Shown: positions 45,122 to 57,256 of the stretch, piece after piece | Position numbering within the stretch: position 1 is the first letter of the stretch | Layout of the letters: each line of letters starts with the position of its first letter | NCBI GenBank assembly: GCA_021234155.1 | Contig: JAJEKV010000022.1 | Span: 7,407,961 to 7,471,960, forward strand | Source of the DNA: Isoetes taiwanensis | Lineage: Eukaryota > Streptophyta > Lycopodiopsida > Isoetales > Isoetaceae | Reading direction: 5' to 3' | Length of the DNA stretch: 64,000 nt | Notes under the pieces: generated by a model | Told to the model about the DNA's origin: nothing | The model's database searches: none | The model's input: the letters and a program-made list of their open reading frames with translations, nothing else | Translations under genes and position numbers: made by a program

Positions 45122-45137
45122 TCAATTTTCGTGTTTT
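45122..45137. repeat. 16-bp target-site duplication, 3' side of the truncated LINE
   Basis: TCAATTTTCGTGTTTT here and at 46977-46992 are identical and bracket the truncated LINE. A long, variable duplication is typical of target-primed reverse transcription. Confidence 0.85.
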
Positions 45138-46976
45138 TTTTTTTTTTTTTTTTTTGTTGAAGGACGTCAGATTTTATTCAATCAAAGAGTCAAATACAAG
45201 TATAAATGCAGAGACAGGAATAAAATCTCAGCGGATAAGCGGAGACCCACCGAGTGAAGCAACCTGCCTAAGCATAAGAGTGCACATCCAAAAACTCCTC
45301 AAAAATCAATCGCCTCTTGCGAGGGGCAAGTGAAGAACAATGATATGACTTTACAATGTAACCTTGAGCTTCTTGGAGAACACGATTATCTGCCACATCC
45401 AGACCTTTGAAGATTACCAATCTTCGTCTTTTCGAGATAGTCCAAAGCAACCATCCTGGCTGCTAGATGAAAAGCGGCCTTGTAACTCTGTCCAGTACTT
45501 GGGTAAATTGCCAAAAGCGGTTGTTGACTTGTTAGTGAAACACGAAAAGGGAAAACAACCCAGATCCCATACATCTAAAGGTGTTCACACATGAAAAAGC
45601 AATGCTCAATGGTCTCGGATCCATGCTTGCATCTTTTGGACACTCATTTGATATTCTAGGGTTAAACTTATGGACAAGCATTAACCAGCTGAGACACCTA
45701 TGAAGAATCACGCCGCAAAAGAAGCGCCACTTTAGGATGAAGTAGCTTGTCCCATGCCCAAGACCACACCTTACGCCATTGAAGAGGAGGAAGTTGAAGA
45801 GATCACTTATTAGGCGGAGGAAGAATATCGGTATCAAGCAACAAGCGATACATAGAGTTCACAAGTTTGCACTCCTTAATTTCTTCATGACAAACCCATA
45901 CCAAAATATCTTCTTGGTGTGGCGAGAATAAATTTGTGAAAATCAGCAACTTTTGCCAAAGAACTCTATCCATAAGCCCCAATAGAAACTTTAATCGAAA
46001 AGCCTCCCATGTCGGCAAGCTGGCACGAGTCATACCATCTTGCAATAGTTAAGATTCGGCACTTTTCCAACGTCTTTGAGTCAATGGGTGCCTTTGTAAA
46101 GCAAAGTTGTTGATTGTCTACGAGAGGGATCCACCAACAAGGTGCGATCAAGCATACCTGGCGGTTGGGTGATGTGAAATAAAGTTTTGGTTGTGTGCGG
46201 GAATCTAACAATCCCTTTAAGAATGGAGAAGCATTATGATAAGGCGCAACTCATAAAATAAACTCCATGGAAGAACGAGGTTTGAGTGTGACTTTACCAA
46301 AAGGGATCTGATGGGTAAGAGCACGTGCAATAAAGCCGTAACCGGAGAATCATCCTTACCCTCTGAGAAGCCGTAAAATGAATTTTGAGATCATAACCTT
46401 ACTCTTGCAAATGGAAATCTGTCATGCCCAAGCCTCCGGCCGGACTTAGGTTTTATCACTTAGGCGGACCATGCAACCTTCACCACTACCCCCGCTTCAT
46501 TTCCACCCCGGATAAAGTTTCTAACAACACCCACAATCTCACGAAACTTTTAGTGGGAAGCAAGAATGGCGAAGCCATATAGACTATGGAAAATGGCTCT
46601 CAAGAAATTATTAATCGTTATCACCGGATGATACCTTTCTATTTTTGAAAGCGATCTTCGATAATCTCCAAAATGCAAAGCACTGCTTGACACATTTTCC
46701 TTAGCCTCACGGAGTTTTGGTCGGTTGGCAAAAGTGTTACCTTTGTGGACTCTAGATGATGAAGTCCCACCATGTGTTCTTGCTTACCCACGGAAGGTGT
46801 TGCCTCATGGGAAGGCAACCAAGCTTCTTAGTATCGGTGGGTATTCATGTTTCAACCGATGCTTGGGATGTTATAATCGAGGGGTTGCGGAGGCACCTTT
46901 TTTGGTGGGATCACGGCTAAGCTATCTATACTGGAAGGGTAACAGATTCTTGAGCATGTCTTAAGCAACACACATG
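45138..46976 (-). mobile_element. 5'-truncated LINE, 1.84 kb
   Basis: On the plus strand a T-run to 45155 is the element's poly-A tail, so it reads on the minus strand. The minus-strand translation shows, in broken frames, the end of RT (VGVVRNFIRGGNEAG, about 46530) and the zinc-binding region (ISNECPKDASMDP, about 45640) with a preceding WSWAWDKLLHPK-like run (about 45750). Endonuclease and the RT core are absent. An exact 16-bp duplication flanks the unit, which shows that it inserted already truncated at its 5' end. Confidence 0.85.
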
Positions 46977-46992
46977 TCAATTTTCGTGTTTT
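46977..46992. repeat. 16-bp target-site duplication, 5' side of the truncated LINE
   Basis: TCAATTTTCGTGTTTT, identical to 45122-45137. Confidence 0.85.
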
Positions 46993-48593
46993 AATTTAGC
47001 ACAGGCTTTTTTTCTACAAAGCAAAAAGTATGGGTATGATATGGGCAAAAAGTATTATGTTACATATGGGCATGTCAAATAGCTCTGCTCCTAATTCTTC
47101 ATTCTATTTTTGTTTCTCTTTTTCTGTTTAATGTTTCTTGTTTCTTCTATGCTTTTGTCATGCATTAATGAAATTAGAAAACCCTAAGGAAAACAAGAAG
47201 CCCTTTCGTTGCTTCTCCTCTCGGTCTCCTTCCTGGCATATAGAATGTTGTTTGGCCATGCTACAGCCATGCTCAAAGGTTCAGAAACTGGAAAAACCGC
47301 ATCTCGCCTCAATTTCTACTCCTCATGCAAGCCTGTCACTGCAGCTCACAGCATCAAATCCAAGCTCAACACTGTAACACTACAGACTCATCCCTGAATG
47401 AAGATCTCGACCTTTTAATCCCATCTCTGAAATCATAGCAGGCCCCGATTTGTGAAACCCTTCTGGAAACCCTAAAATCTACCAAAATCCTTAGGATTCA
47501 TACATCCCAGGCTCGGATTCAGGCAGCCCTCTCTCACCAATGGATTTAGGCAAGTCACAAAGGATTCGGGGCTCCAGCTCGGCGGGCCGTCTGTGAAACC
47601 CTAAAATCTACCAAAATCCTTAGGATTCATACATCCCAAGCTCGGATTCAGGCAGCCCTCTCTCACCAATGGATTTAGGCAAGTCACAAAAGGATTCAGG
47701 CTCACAGCTCTGGCCAGACCGATCTGGTCGATCACACCCCCTTCAACAACCATACCATTAACAATTAAAAAAAAAAAAGGAAGAAGAAGAACTTGGTCGA
47801 GTCTAGCCCATACTAGTCTCAACATCAATCAAGGTCAATCCCTTTAATTGTCTTAGCATCCTGATCTTGTTCAAGCAAACCACAAAATCAGTACTAAATA
47901 TCTTAGGTCCAAACATGTCTTTAAAGCTTGTACACTATATATGACCACAGTCTTCCTATATTCTCCTATTAGGGCCAAATAAAGGTCCGAATAATCATCC
48001 AAATCTATTTTCATATCCAACCATATTTATAAATCATAAACTTATAAATCTTCCTGATGCTAAGTCAGACATGTGTACCTCTAAGTTGCTCTGCACTCGC
48101 TTTGCAGTTATTTGGAAAAACCCCCAAATCTTTATTTATCATTTTTTTTTTAAAAACCCTACCCATATTCTCAGAAATAAACAGTGGATCATATATACAG
48201 TAGCTATTCTCATGCTACTATATTTGTGTCCTAGGAAATCCATTATTACCTCTCAATATATCATTCTAAGGAACCCCCTTTTTAGACCCTTTGCCTATTT
48301 TATTGTAGTGCTATTATGTAGTCAATATCACAGTTCTTTAGGTAGAAACCATAAGTCATTCATTTAAACAGCAGACCGACATAACGAGTTAATGTTTAAA
48401 GACACTTCATGCTTTACCAAAACCCAATGCATATCTCTGTATGGTCTTATTTTTAAATATCATATTACTGCATTCAGTTAGGATTCAACAAGATCACAGA
48501 TCTTATAAACCATACATTCAAATTTCACTTTGCAATACAATCTTTCAATATACTTTAGTCCCCAGAGATCCACTTAAAAAATAAGAAGGAACT
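46993..48593. other. No gene; contains a recent tandem duplication
   Basis: Apart from the 129-bp duplication listed separately, this is AT-rich sequence without supportable coding regions. A frame at 48071-48367 has no recognisable domain. Confidence 0.5.
47466..47722. repeat. Tandem duplication, two copies of about 129 bp
   Basis: GAAACCCTAAAATCTACC starts both copies, at 47466 and 47595. They differ only at a few positions and one A insertion, so the duplication is young. Confidence 0.9.
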
Positions 48594-49625
48594 TTGAAAG
48601 CAAACCTAAGCTTTCAGAATGCTTTCAGAAAGAGAAAGAAGATCTTTGATTTTCATGCTACTGCCAGGAAGCCCAAGCCTGATTCTAGTTTTCCTGCTAA
48701 CAAGGACAGCCAAAAGATTGATGGGTTGGAAGCATCAGTGGCTGGATCCGTGCATCTACCTATTCTTCAAGAGGAAAACAGAAATGATATTGAGACTTCT
48801 GATGCTGCTGATAAGCAACTTGAGAAAGCTGGTTTGGATATGCAACATCTTATACAAGTGGAGCATGATGACAGATCTGAAACCTACAAGACTAATCAGG
48901 TTTGATTTACATAATTTAGTGTGCAAAAATGAGGTCTAGACAGCCGTACCATCCCTCATTAACCTTTAGCCTTAGAATAACCTTTTAGAAATTCCTAGTT
49001 CTATATCTTAAGTCTGCATAATGAAGCACAGATTGACATGGTCTTCTTTGTTTTAAACATGTTAAATCTTCCATATGTTTGGAATGTTCTCTATCTTATT
49101 GGTGTTGATGCAGCCCAGGTTTATTGGTTTAGATGCAGCCAACATGTGTTGCTCCTTATTTTAAAAGAAATCCATCTGCTATCGGGATGCCTTAGAATAA
49201 CTTCTTGGAAATTCCTAGTTCTGTATTTTATGTCTGCATAATGAAGCATAGATTGACAGAAATTTCTTTGTTTATGCATGTTAGATCTTCCATATAATTG
49301 GAATGTTCTTTTAATATAGATGCAGCCCACATGTTGTGCCCTTTATTATTATTTTTAAACCCATCTGCAGAACAGGATCAGGATGCATGGAAGACCTATA
49401 CATAATACTGTATTTCATTATTTATGCATGCTGACATGCTGACTTGCTAATCATGAATATCTTTCTTCCATATCTTATGTAAAATAGATTTGGTGAAAGG
49501 CTTTGTGCTGAGTAGACTCCATAGCTTACCTGTAGTAGCTTAAGTTGTTACCCTTCTCAGGCTAATAGCTTATGGTTTTATTGCAGGTAACCGGAGTTTC
49601 TCCTCCAGATTTCTTTTATGTGGTT
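48594..49625 (+). CDS. Two exon-like segments of an unidentified gene
   Basis: A good exon-like frame runs from an acceptor-like AAAG near 48600 to CAATCAG/GTTTGA at 48899: basic at the start (FRKRKKIFDFHATARKPKP), acidic later (QEENRNDIETSDAADKQLEK). About 690 bp downstream, TTATTGCAG/GTAACC at 49587 opens VTGVSPPDFFYV, in phase with the first segment, before a possible donor (GTG/GTTTGTC). The second peptide resembles the start of a Tudor-like fold, but this is a weak impression. The intron contains its own tandem duplication (about 48970-49080 and 49190-49300). The LINE begins 170 bp after the second exon, so the gene may have been interrupted. No start or end is identified. Confidence 0.35.
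48965..49335. repeat. Diverged tandem duplication, offset about 219 bp
   Basis: TTAGAATAACCTTTTAGAAA and the following 110 bp (from about 48972) recur from about 49191 with scattered changes, including the GATGCAGCC(C/A) landmark. It is probably intronic. Confidence 0.7.
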
Positions 49626-49924
49626 TGTCTTTTGGGAGCTTGGTTTCTTCCATATCCTCTGATATGAACTTGGTTGTCTCTAAACAATCTTTTTCTAATG
49701 TTTGTTGTAAGATCTATGTTATAAGATCTAAAAACTTTGGTCTTAAAGTTTATAGATTTAGAGGTTTGAACCCTGGTGTTTATTTTCAAATGGTTCTTTT
49801 TTTTTTTTTTTGAGGGATAAAAAATAGACTTTATTTACTTTAAAGGAATGATACAAAGCCACATGGCAGGGGTGTTCTCATCTGCGAAAATGAGATGAGG
49901 GTAGCTACATGGCACCTTCTTGCA

Positions 49925-52900
49925 CTATTCCCTTGTACTTCCTAGTGTAAGCTTAGGTAGGTTCCCCATATATTCGACCTTTACTTCTTCTTCTCCCTCG
50001 AAGGCTAGCCTGAACTTTTTCAGCCTTTCAAGTACTATATGTAAAAGCTGATGTGGTGATATGTCTTCTTGATTTTCATCAAAGACCAAGGCGTTTCTCC
50101 TTTTCCATATTGACCAGATTGTCCAGGCCCTAGCTATATGAAAGGCCACCTTCTTCATGGTGCACCATTCTAGGGGAAGGATTCCCAACAACAGTTCCTT
50201 GGTACCTAATGGGTATTCAAAGCTATCCAGACTCCACGCCCACACTACTTGCAGCTTCTCACATTCCACCAGACAATGTTCTAAGGATTCCTGTTCGGCC
50301 TCGCACAAGGGGCATACTGGGCTGACGTTATTGTCCCATTTTGAGACTAGTTGATTAACCCTTGGAACCACAGCGCGGTATCACTTGCGGAGGAAAGAAT
50401 TTATCCGAGGGGAAGATATTTTACGCCACGCATCTCTCCGGATGTTTTTGAGGTTTTCCTCCGTGATTACTAATTCCCATTTGATTGGTATTGGAAGTAA
50501 ACCCTTAGTCCTCAAGCACGTAACTTGATTTCACAAACTTGTTTGGCAAAATCGTGGGTGCAAAACCCATGGATTTTGATCTCCCTGTAGTTATAGTGTT
50601 TGGAAATACTGTGGCCACACTTTCCCATATTCTTTTTTATACAGTGTCCTTTTAAGGCAAAAGCGTGCCTGAAATTCTGCCCAAAGTGACTAATTGCTCT
50701 CCGTTGTACCATTGAGCACAAGAGTCTATTCCACAAATTTTCCACCTCTTTACAATCCTTGCATCAGCCACCATGCCTAAGAGGGCCCTGTTTGTTGTCG
50801 CGAGAACCCTTTGGTACCCACCATGGAGGGAAGTTTACCTTCAAATTTGTTGATGTCAAGCGTAAAAAGTTTTTATGATTTTCCAAGCGAAATTAATCCC
50901 TTGGGAATGGAGAAGCTTCTCTACATGGCTTAAGATCAAAAAAGTGACCATGGGAGTGAGACTTTCACCGGAGGCTTACTATGCTTACATGATGTTAATA
51001 GAGCTGGTTTATGAGGTGCATACCTGGAGACTTCACCTCTTTACTGTGGGATCTTCCATATGAATTTGGCTATTAATACTTTGCTCTGTAATGATATGTC
51101 AACCATTCCAATTCCTCCTTACATCTTATCTCTCTTGCACTTCCACCAAGCGATTTTGACCCTTTGCCCTTCTTCATTCCCTCCCGGACAAAGTTACGGA
51201 TTAGCCCTTCTAATTCTTGTGCCTTCTCCTTTGGGGCTAGTAAAATTGATGACGTGTAGACATGAGTATTGCTTAACACATGTTTTGCCACTGTAATCCG
51301 ACCTGCAAGTGATAGCTTTGCCACCTTCCACCAATTTAAGTGTTTCTGAAGGCCTAGTAGTATTTCGTCCCATATTTGTGCCTTAGCGATATTGATACCC
51401 ACTGGAACACCTAATAGGTTGGAATGCTCACCCTCTGGAATTATTTTCCATGGTAGGATAGTCAAGCATGTGAGATGTGGTTCTTCCAAAGGCCATTGTA
51501 CTGCGCATTTTTTCCAATTTATGAGACATCCTGAAGCTATTGAGAAGGAGGCTAGTAATTTGCCTGCACATGACAGGTTCTCTTCCTCTGCCTCTATAAA
51601 TAGAAATGTGTCGTCTGCATATTGGTTACATATTTGTTGAGAGCCATCCAACATTTCTAGTCCCTGAATCATACCGTCTTCCGAGGCTTGCCCGAATATT
51701 TGTGAAAGTGCTTCTGCTGCTATATTGAAGAGGAATGGGGCTAAGGGGCATCCTTGCCTGATGCCCCTTTTTATGTCAAATATTGGAGAGGGTTCACCTT
51801 GGAATAGGACTGAAGCTCGAGCAGATCGCAGAAGCTTCATAACCCCTTCTGTAAAAAAATTTTCACAACCCAGCTTGAGCATCATTTTATGCAGAAAACT
51901 CCATCTGATACTGTCATAAGCTTTGGTAAAGTCTAGCTTTAGGTAGGCCACCTTTTGTCTTGTTTTTCTAGCCCAGTGCAAACCTTCGAATGCTGCTGCG
52001 ACATTGCTCAGGATACTCCTGCCTGGTAGAAAGCCTGATTGAGCTTGTGAGATGCCTTCAACTAGAATTGGCTTGATCTTCTCTGCCATAGCCTTAGCTA
52101 TGATTTTATAGAATGCGGATAAAAGTGTGATAGGCCTCCAATCATTGATTGTGCTTGGCTCCTTACTCTTGGGAACCAGAGAAATACATCCTGTGTTCAA
52201 TCTTGGATTTAGATTTTCAGCTTGCATAAAGTCTGTGTATGTAGAGAAGATATCATCCTTAACCCATTCCCAATTGCATTGATAGAATTCTATGGGAATT
52301 CCATCCATACCTGGACATTTATTTTTAGCGAGTAAAAAAGTAGCCTTTTGAAGGTCCTCCATAGAGAGGGGAAGACTTAACATATCTTGCTGGCTAGAGT
52401 TCATTATAGGTGAGACTTTTGAAATCACCAGCGCTTCGAAAGTCTCTTGAAATGGCAAGTTATGTTCTCCAAAGAAAGCATTGAAATGGTTATATAGATA
52501 CCTTTTGAGATCTCCTGGAGATTTGAGAATCGAACCGTCATTTTGAGTGATGGATGAAAGTGTGGAAGATCTCTTCTTTTCTTTAGCTGTCTTGAAGAAG
52601 AACTTTGTGCATTTGTCAGCTTGTTTTAGCCAGGTCAAACCTGCTTTACATCTGTTTTCAGCTATCTTGACCTCTTCTAATGTCTTTATCTGTTCTATTA
52701 TCCTTTTCTCCTCAATCCCATCATTGGGGCCCAATGCTCTAAGTGAGAGAAGTTGGCCATAAAGGGAATCCAGTTCTTCCCTTTCTTTTTGCACTTTAGC
52801 CCTACCCCAGCTTTTAGCATGATTTTTAATATTTGAAAGAGCTGTTATCATGGTTTCCATACCAGTTCCCGTTCTAAAAGCCAATTGCCATATGCTTTTG

Positions 52901-53703
52901 CAGGTCTCCACAAACTCTGGGTCTTTCAAATATCTGGTATTTAATTTGAATACTGTTTTAGAAGTTCTAAACTGACACTTCTTAGTAGATATCACTTGTG
53001 GATTGTGATCGGAGATAGCATTCTTTAATTGATTGGACCTTTGGAGGTTTGGAAGGATGGAGAAAGCCACGTCATTCATGTAGCATCTATCGTGCCTTGC
53101 GTACGTCCTCCCTGCTCCCAGCCATCCATTACACCATGTAAATCCCTTATCTCCCTCCAGCTCCATAAAACCCGTATCCTCTACCAATTTGCACCACTAA
53201 AGCTTCTCAAACCCATGTACAATTTCTGACGACGCCCCTTGTCTATCCTCGGCCGCCTCCACCATGTTGAAATCCCCTGTCATTAACCAAGCTACCTGAC
53301 TTCCAAAGCCTTTTAACCTATATCTGAGAGTGGCCCATAAGGCTCCTCTGCCCCTGGGGTTGTTATGGGCGTAAATATTCACCAGACCCCATATTCTACC
53401 TTCTTGTTGCCATAGAATTATAGCCCACCTACCAAACCTGTCAACCTGTGAATCACATACTTTTACATCCTTCTTCCAGGCGATCAAAGTGCCTGCACTA
53501 GAGGTATCTTTTACTGCAGCGACGCCCACATATTCTTTGCCTATTGTGTTGAACAATCCATGAATCTCCCCCTGTTTACATTTATGCTCTTGCAGGCATA
53601 TAATGTCTGGATTTATCTCCTTGATTGCGTGTGATAATCTGCTTTTCTTGTATTCCGAGGACTTTACCCCCCTGATATTCCAGCTAAGGATTTTATAACT
53701 CAT
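49925..53703 (-). pseudogene. LINE ORF2: AP-like endonuclease, reverse transcriptase, zinc-binding C-terminus
   Basis: ORF2 nicks target DNA and copies the element RNA onto it. The start MSYKILSWNIRGVKSSEYKK is followed by LQEHK, TGDFN and SDHNP, the endonuclease catalytic motifs, across residues 1-250. The frame is broken only by a TAG at 53197-53199. RT follows with FLPGRSILSNVAAAFEGL, KLDFTKAYDSI, GIRQGCPLAPFLFN and the catalytic YADD (about 51620). A frameshift near 51180 disrupts the region after RT. From 50371 the zinc-binding domain reads PVCPLCEAEQESLEHCLVEC and the frame ends at 49925. In length and arrangement it is a standard plant LINE ORF2. The start ATG overlaps the end of ORF1 by four bases (ATGA-type junction at 53700-53703). 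Confidence 0.85.
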
Positions 53704-55486
53704 GGGGAGATGTTTGGAGACCCTTTCTTCCTTTTCATGTTGCCCGTCCCATCTGTGTCTATTGCCTCTGCCTCTGCCTTTTTATTTTTTTTTCCTGTTA
53801 CACTGGGCAGGTCTTCGTCCTCCCCCTTCTCCTCTTCCATTGCAAGGTTTGCCCATCGATTTTTGTGTGATGGGAGAACACTCTCTATAGCAACCAACTC
53901 TCCCCATCCTACAGTATCTCCCCGATTTCCTCTCGCCTTGTCTGGCAATGCCTCCTTTGAAATCATTACTTTTTTAATGTACTGAGAGAAAGGGTTGTTT
54001 ACCTCAGAGACAATGTGCGTGCTGAGAGACGCCTGGGGAGGGGACTTTGGGCGAGGCCCTCCATTCTTTCGAGCAATATTTCTGGTTCTCCCTTTTTGCC
54101 TGGCCCCTCCCACTTCCCAAGTTTGACCATCTGTTTTTGACGAGCCCTCAACAGTTGTGGGGATGATAGACTCCGATGTAGGTCCCTTGGTTGGAGATGC
54201 TGCATTGCTAGTGTTAGGGGTTTCTGCTCCCCGGCATGGAGCACATGGGGTGATTGTTGCGGGAGCCGTGGGGTGGCTCGTTGAGACCCCACCACTTGTG
54301 GGGGGATCTTTGGGATTATCGCTCTGTGCTTGATGTTGAGGACTCATTTCCTCTTTAGATCTTGCCTGAGGGTTTTCTTCCAGCCCTTCAATTTTTAGAT
54401 CTGGAAACATTCTGTATATTTCCCATTTGTTAGTCAACTTCAAGGGAAATTTGAAAGAGCAATTGCCACTCTTAACTATCACCCCCTTGGGTATGCTCGC
54501 CTTTGCTGGAATTGCTACACAAATCCTTGGCCCTCTGGCTATGGAATGTGAGATATACGCACCTATTGTGTTAGCAATAACCTTTAAAAACTCAGGCATC
54601 AGCAAGTCTGGAGGTAGGTGTTCGATCTCCAGCCCGGCATGGGATCTTGATTCTTGACATTTGATGGGGGAGAAGCCAAAGGGAGTAGTATTGGTATAAG
54701 ATGTATTCCCCATAAAGGTGTCATGCACGAGCCACCATCTTATCTCACAGTGTCTTCACTTTGGAATAAGATGAGGAAGAAGTTGCCACCTAGTGCCTTT
54801 AGAGATTCATCTTTGTGGCAAACCTAACCTTTTCAAGTGTGTTGGCGGCCGAGTTCTAGTTTTCGAAAGTCTAGGAATCCTCCTGTAAAGAATCCTATAA
54901 CAGATCGTGATACCAAGTTCTCCACCACTTTTACGTGCATACCATGGTCTATCTCTGCTATTGGAAAGTTAGACTCCTCGTCTACTTCCATATTTCCTGC
55001 GCTTTCAGTTCCTTTTTTTTCAGGCTGGCCTTTATTTAAATTGCCCAGATCTTGGGCAAAACACCTTCTCTTGTTTTTAAGTCTTTGCATCACTCTCAAA
55101 CTCCTGGCTGTTTCTATTGGCACATTGCTCTTTATCCATTCTGAGAATCTGGGCTTATTAACTCTTGCTATAGTGTCGTTGTTTTTCCAAGCCTCTCTGG
55201 CATTACTCTTTACTCCTCTACTACTTAAGTCTGGAATTGCATTGTTGTTATGCCCTTCTTCAGTTGTAGATCTTGTAGCGTATGTGGTGTGTGGAGACAA
55301 TTTATTGGCCCCTTTGCTTTGGTTAAATATCCCCCCTCTTGTGAAGCTCTCTGCCCTACTATTTTCTTCCATTATAGTGTCAACCATTCCTAATGCATTG
55401 TGCTTCGCCTCTGCTGGTTTTTTATTTGCTTCCATTTCTTTCTTGTTTACTTCGGTTTCTACTTCTTCCATAGGTGAAGCTTCCAT
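53700..55486 (-). pseudogene. LINE ORF1 (nucleic-acid-binding protein), in two frames
   Basis: ORF1 would coat the element RNA. The upstream part, 55486-54833, starts MEASPMEEVETEVNKKEMEA and ends FLDFRKLELGRQ at a stop. The downstream part, 54728-53700, contains a DUF4283-like block (about 54690-54430: PPDLLMPEFLKVIANTIGAY, VAIPAKASIPKGV) and then a long Pro/Ser/Lys-rich tail ending NMKRKKGSPN. Between them about 100 bp contain several stops and frame changes. The termination codon overlaps the ORF2 start. Confidence 0.65.
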
Positions 55487-55589
55487 GGATGATTCTGCCC
55501 TACTAGATTGTATGGGTTTTCCCTGTCCACATGCTTTTATCTCTGTCCACCTTTTGACATTGCGGCTTTCAATTTTCGGATAGCTCCTA

Positions 55590-56042
55590 TGGCGCTAAAG
55601 GCTTGCCTTGGCAGCGGATCTTCCTGCAATTGCTTTACCTACTCCATTGTCTTTTGCTCCCTTTGGGGAATGGTCTCTATTATGTAAGCGGCGGCACAAA
55701 GGGAGGCGGTCTATATTATGTGAAGCGACGGTGACAAAAGGCCTAGGTTTATATCAGACGGTTTAGGAGATGATTTACCTTGTCTTGGGCGAAGCCCCAA
55801 TTACTAGATCGGATTGATGGGGAGCCCCATCTTACGGGGCGATATTCGGCCCCGATTCCGCCTTTGGGTTTGTTATCCGGCTGAACTATATTTGGCGGGG
55901 CGGTGTAGGAGGCCATGGGGCCCGTTATGCACACACACAGGTCCGAGCCAGTCGTTTCCCCTTGACCTCAAAATTCCGCCGCCTGCTGTTTCCATTTCTT
56001 CCCTACTATTACGAGGCCCCCTTTCTTCCCTTTGCTCCCTTC
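55590..56042. other. Spacer between LINE and chromovirus LTR, no gene
   Basis: Only short frames. A 110-codon frame at 55814-56146 runs into the LTR and has no recognisable domain. Confidence 0.5.
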
Positions 56043-57201
56043 CATGGCGGTCCTCGCTTGAGCACTTCTTTATTCTGGAAATACTTCACACAAAACCTAA
56101 GATCTCGCAGTGCGGAACCTGCGTCATCCCCAAGTCCCAAAAATAATATGTTGCGGTCTCCCTAAGCTACGGGTCTCTAGCTGGGAAAAGACCTTCACCG
56201 AGGCAACTCGACTCGGCGTGACCCAGTCGAGTCCGCACTAGCGAGCCGTCGATTGCCCACTCGCTACGCTTGAGTGCTTAACACTCCACGACCTCGGTTT
56301 TACGCTTATTCTCCCCGGAGGTGTGGGCAGACCAAAGGTGCCATCCGGGCTAGCAACATGAGCGATTATAAGTATTTCTCTATGGAAATGCTAACGTGGA
56401 GGAGAAACATTTTGAAGATAACCTATTCTCACTATTAAAAGGAAATATTATGAAGGCATAATTGTTAACAAGAGGAATTGAACCTAGCCATTCAATTCAC
56501 AAATAAGGCTTACCCATTAAAAAAAATGTTATGAAGGCATAATTGTTAGCAAGAGAATTGAACCTCGCCATTCAATTCACAATTAACGAAGCTTAACCAA
56601 CTCACCCGACATTAGAAAACATTTAAGTTAAGCATTCTTTTTAGTATTCAACGATGAAGTTCGAAATATTATACGAAACCCTAAGGGCAGTTCCGGAATC
56701 TGAGGGTGAAGCTACGGCTCTTCATAAACTCGTAGAAAATTCAAGTAAAGCATAAAAGGTAAGTGATTTTGGCGATTTTGGAGGGATCTAACATTTGGTG
56801 ATCGATTAGCCAAGGATTTCGGCCTTTGGGTTAACCCATTTGAAGACTTCGCTATTCATGGTTTCTTTTAAGCAGGAATGAAGAACGAAATTTACAAGGC
56901 AGCCTGTGTTTTTTCTCTGATATTGCAGCCCATGATTACCCCCTGCTCTTAAGATGAATTATCCTTCCTTTAACAAAACATCAGACATTTTCTTACCTCT
57001 AAATCGCTTCCTTGCAACCTTCTTATCTCTCTCTCTCTTTCAATCACGAAATCTCTCTCTTCCTTCCTCTTTCTCACGTTTTTCCCTTTCCCTAATTCTA
57101 ACCTCCTTCAATTATTTCGTTGCCACATCACCTCTTATGCCACGTCATCTCATTATTTATTTAATATAGCTTAGAATAATCACAATAAAACTCACATCAC
57201 A
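56043..57201 (-). repeat. 3' LTR (about 1.16 kb) of the chromovirus-type element
   Basis: On the minus strand it begins TGTGATGTGAGTTTTATTG, directly after the polypurine tract, and ends in sequence matching the end of the 5' LTR (GGACCGTCACA there, degraded to GGACCGCCATG here). The 470 bp visible in the 5' LTR (63527-64000) align throughout with 56043-56510. A 75-bp internal direct repeat (GAAGGCATAATTGTTA at about 56452 and 56533) is present. TG...CA ends with TGTGA/TCACA symmetry support the boundaries. Confidence 0.85.
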
Positions 57202-57217
57202 TTCTTATCCCCTTTAG
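57202..57217 (-). promoter_or_regulatory. Polypurine tract
   Basis: On the minus strand CTAAAGGGGATAAGAA, almost all purine, lies immediately before the 3' LTR, where second-strand synthesis is primed. Confidence 0.65.
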
Positions 57218-57256
57218 GATTCGACGTCCTCGTCGAATAAAACTCACATCACATTA

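Larger units (their letters stand above)
49797..55583 (-). mobile_element. Nearly full-length LINE (non-LTR retrotransposon)
   Basis: The T-run at 49797-49811 is the complement of the poly-A tail, and the coding regions lie upstream on the minus strand in the order ORF1 (55486-53700), endonuclease, RT, zinc-binding domain (49925). The approximate 5' limit is set by the last element-like coding sequence. I found no target duplication, so the true 5' end (55.5-55.7 kb) is unresolved. Order and motifs are those of plant L1-type LINEs. Damage is light in ORF2 and moderate in ORF1. Confidence 0.85.

Noticed and set aside
53710-55583. Long plus-strand frames (for example 54837-55583, 248 codons)
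   Set aside because: They are the antisense of LINE ORF1, whose minus-strand reading has recognisable features.
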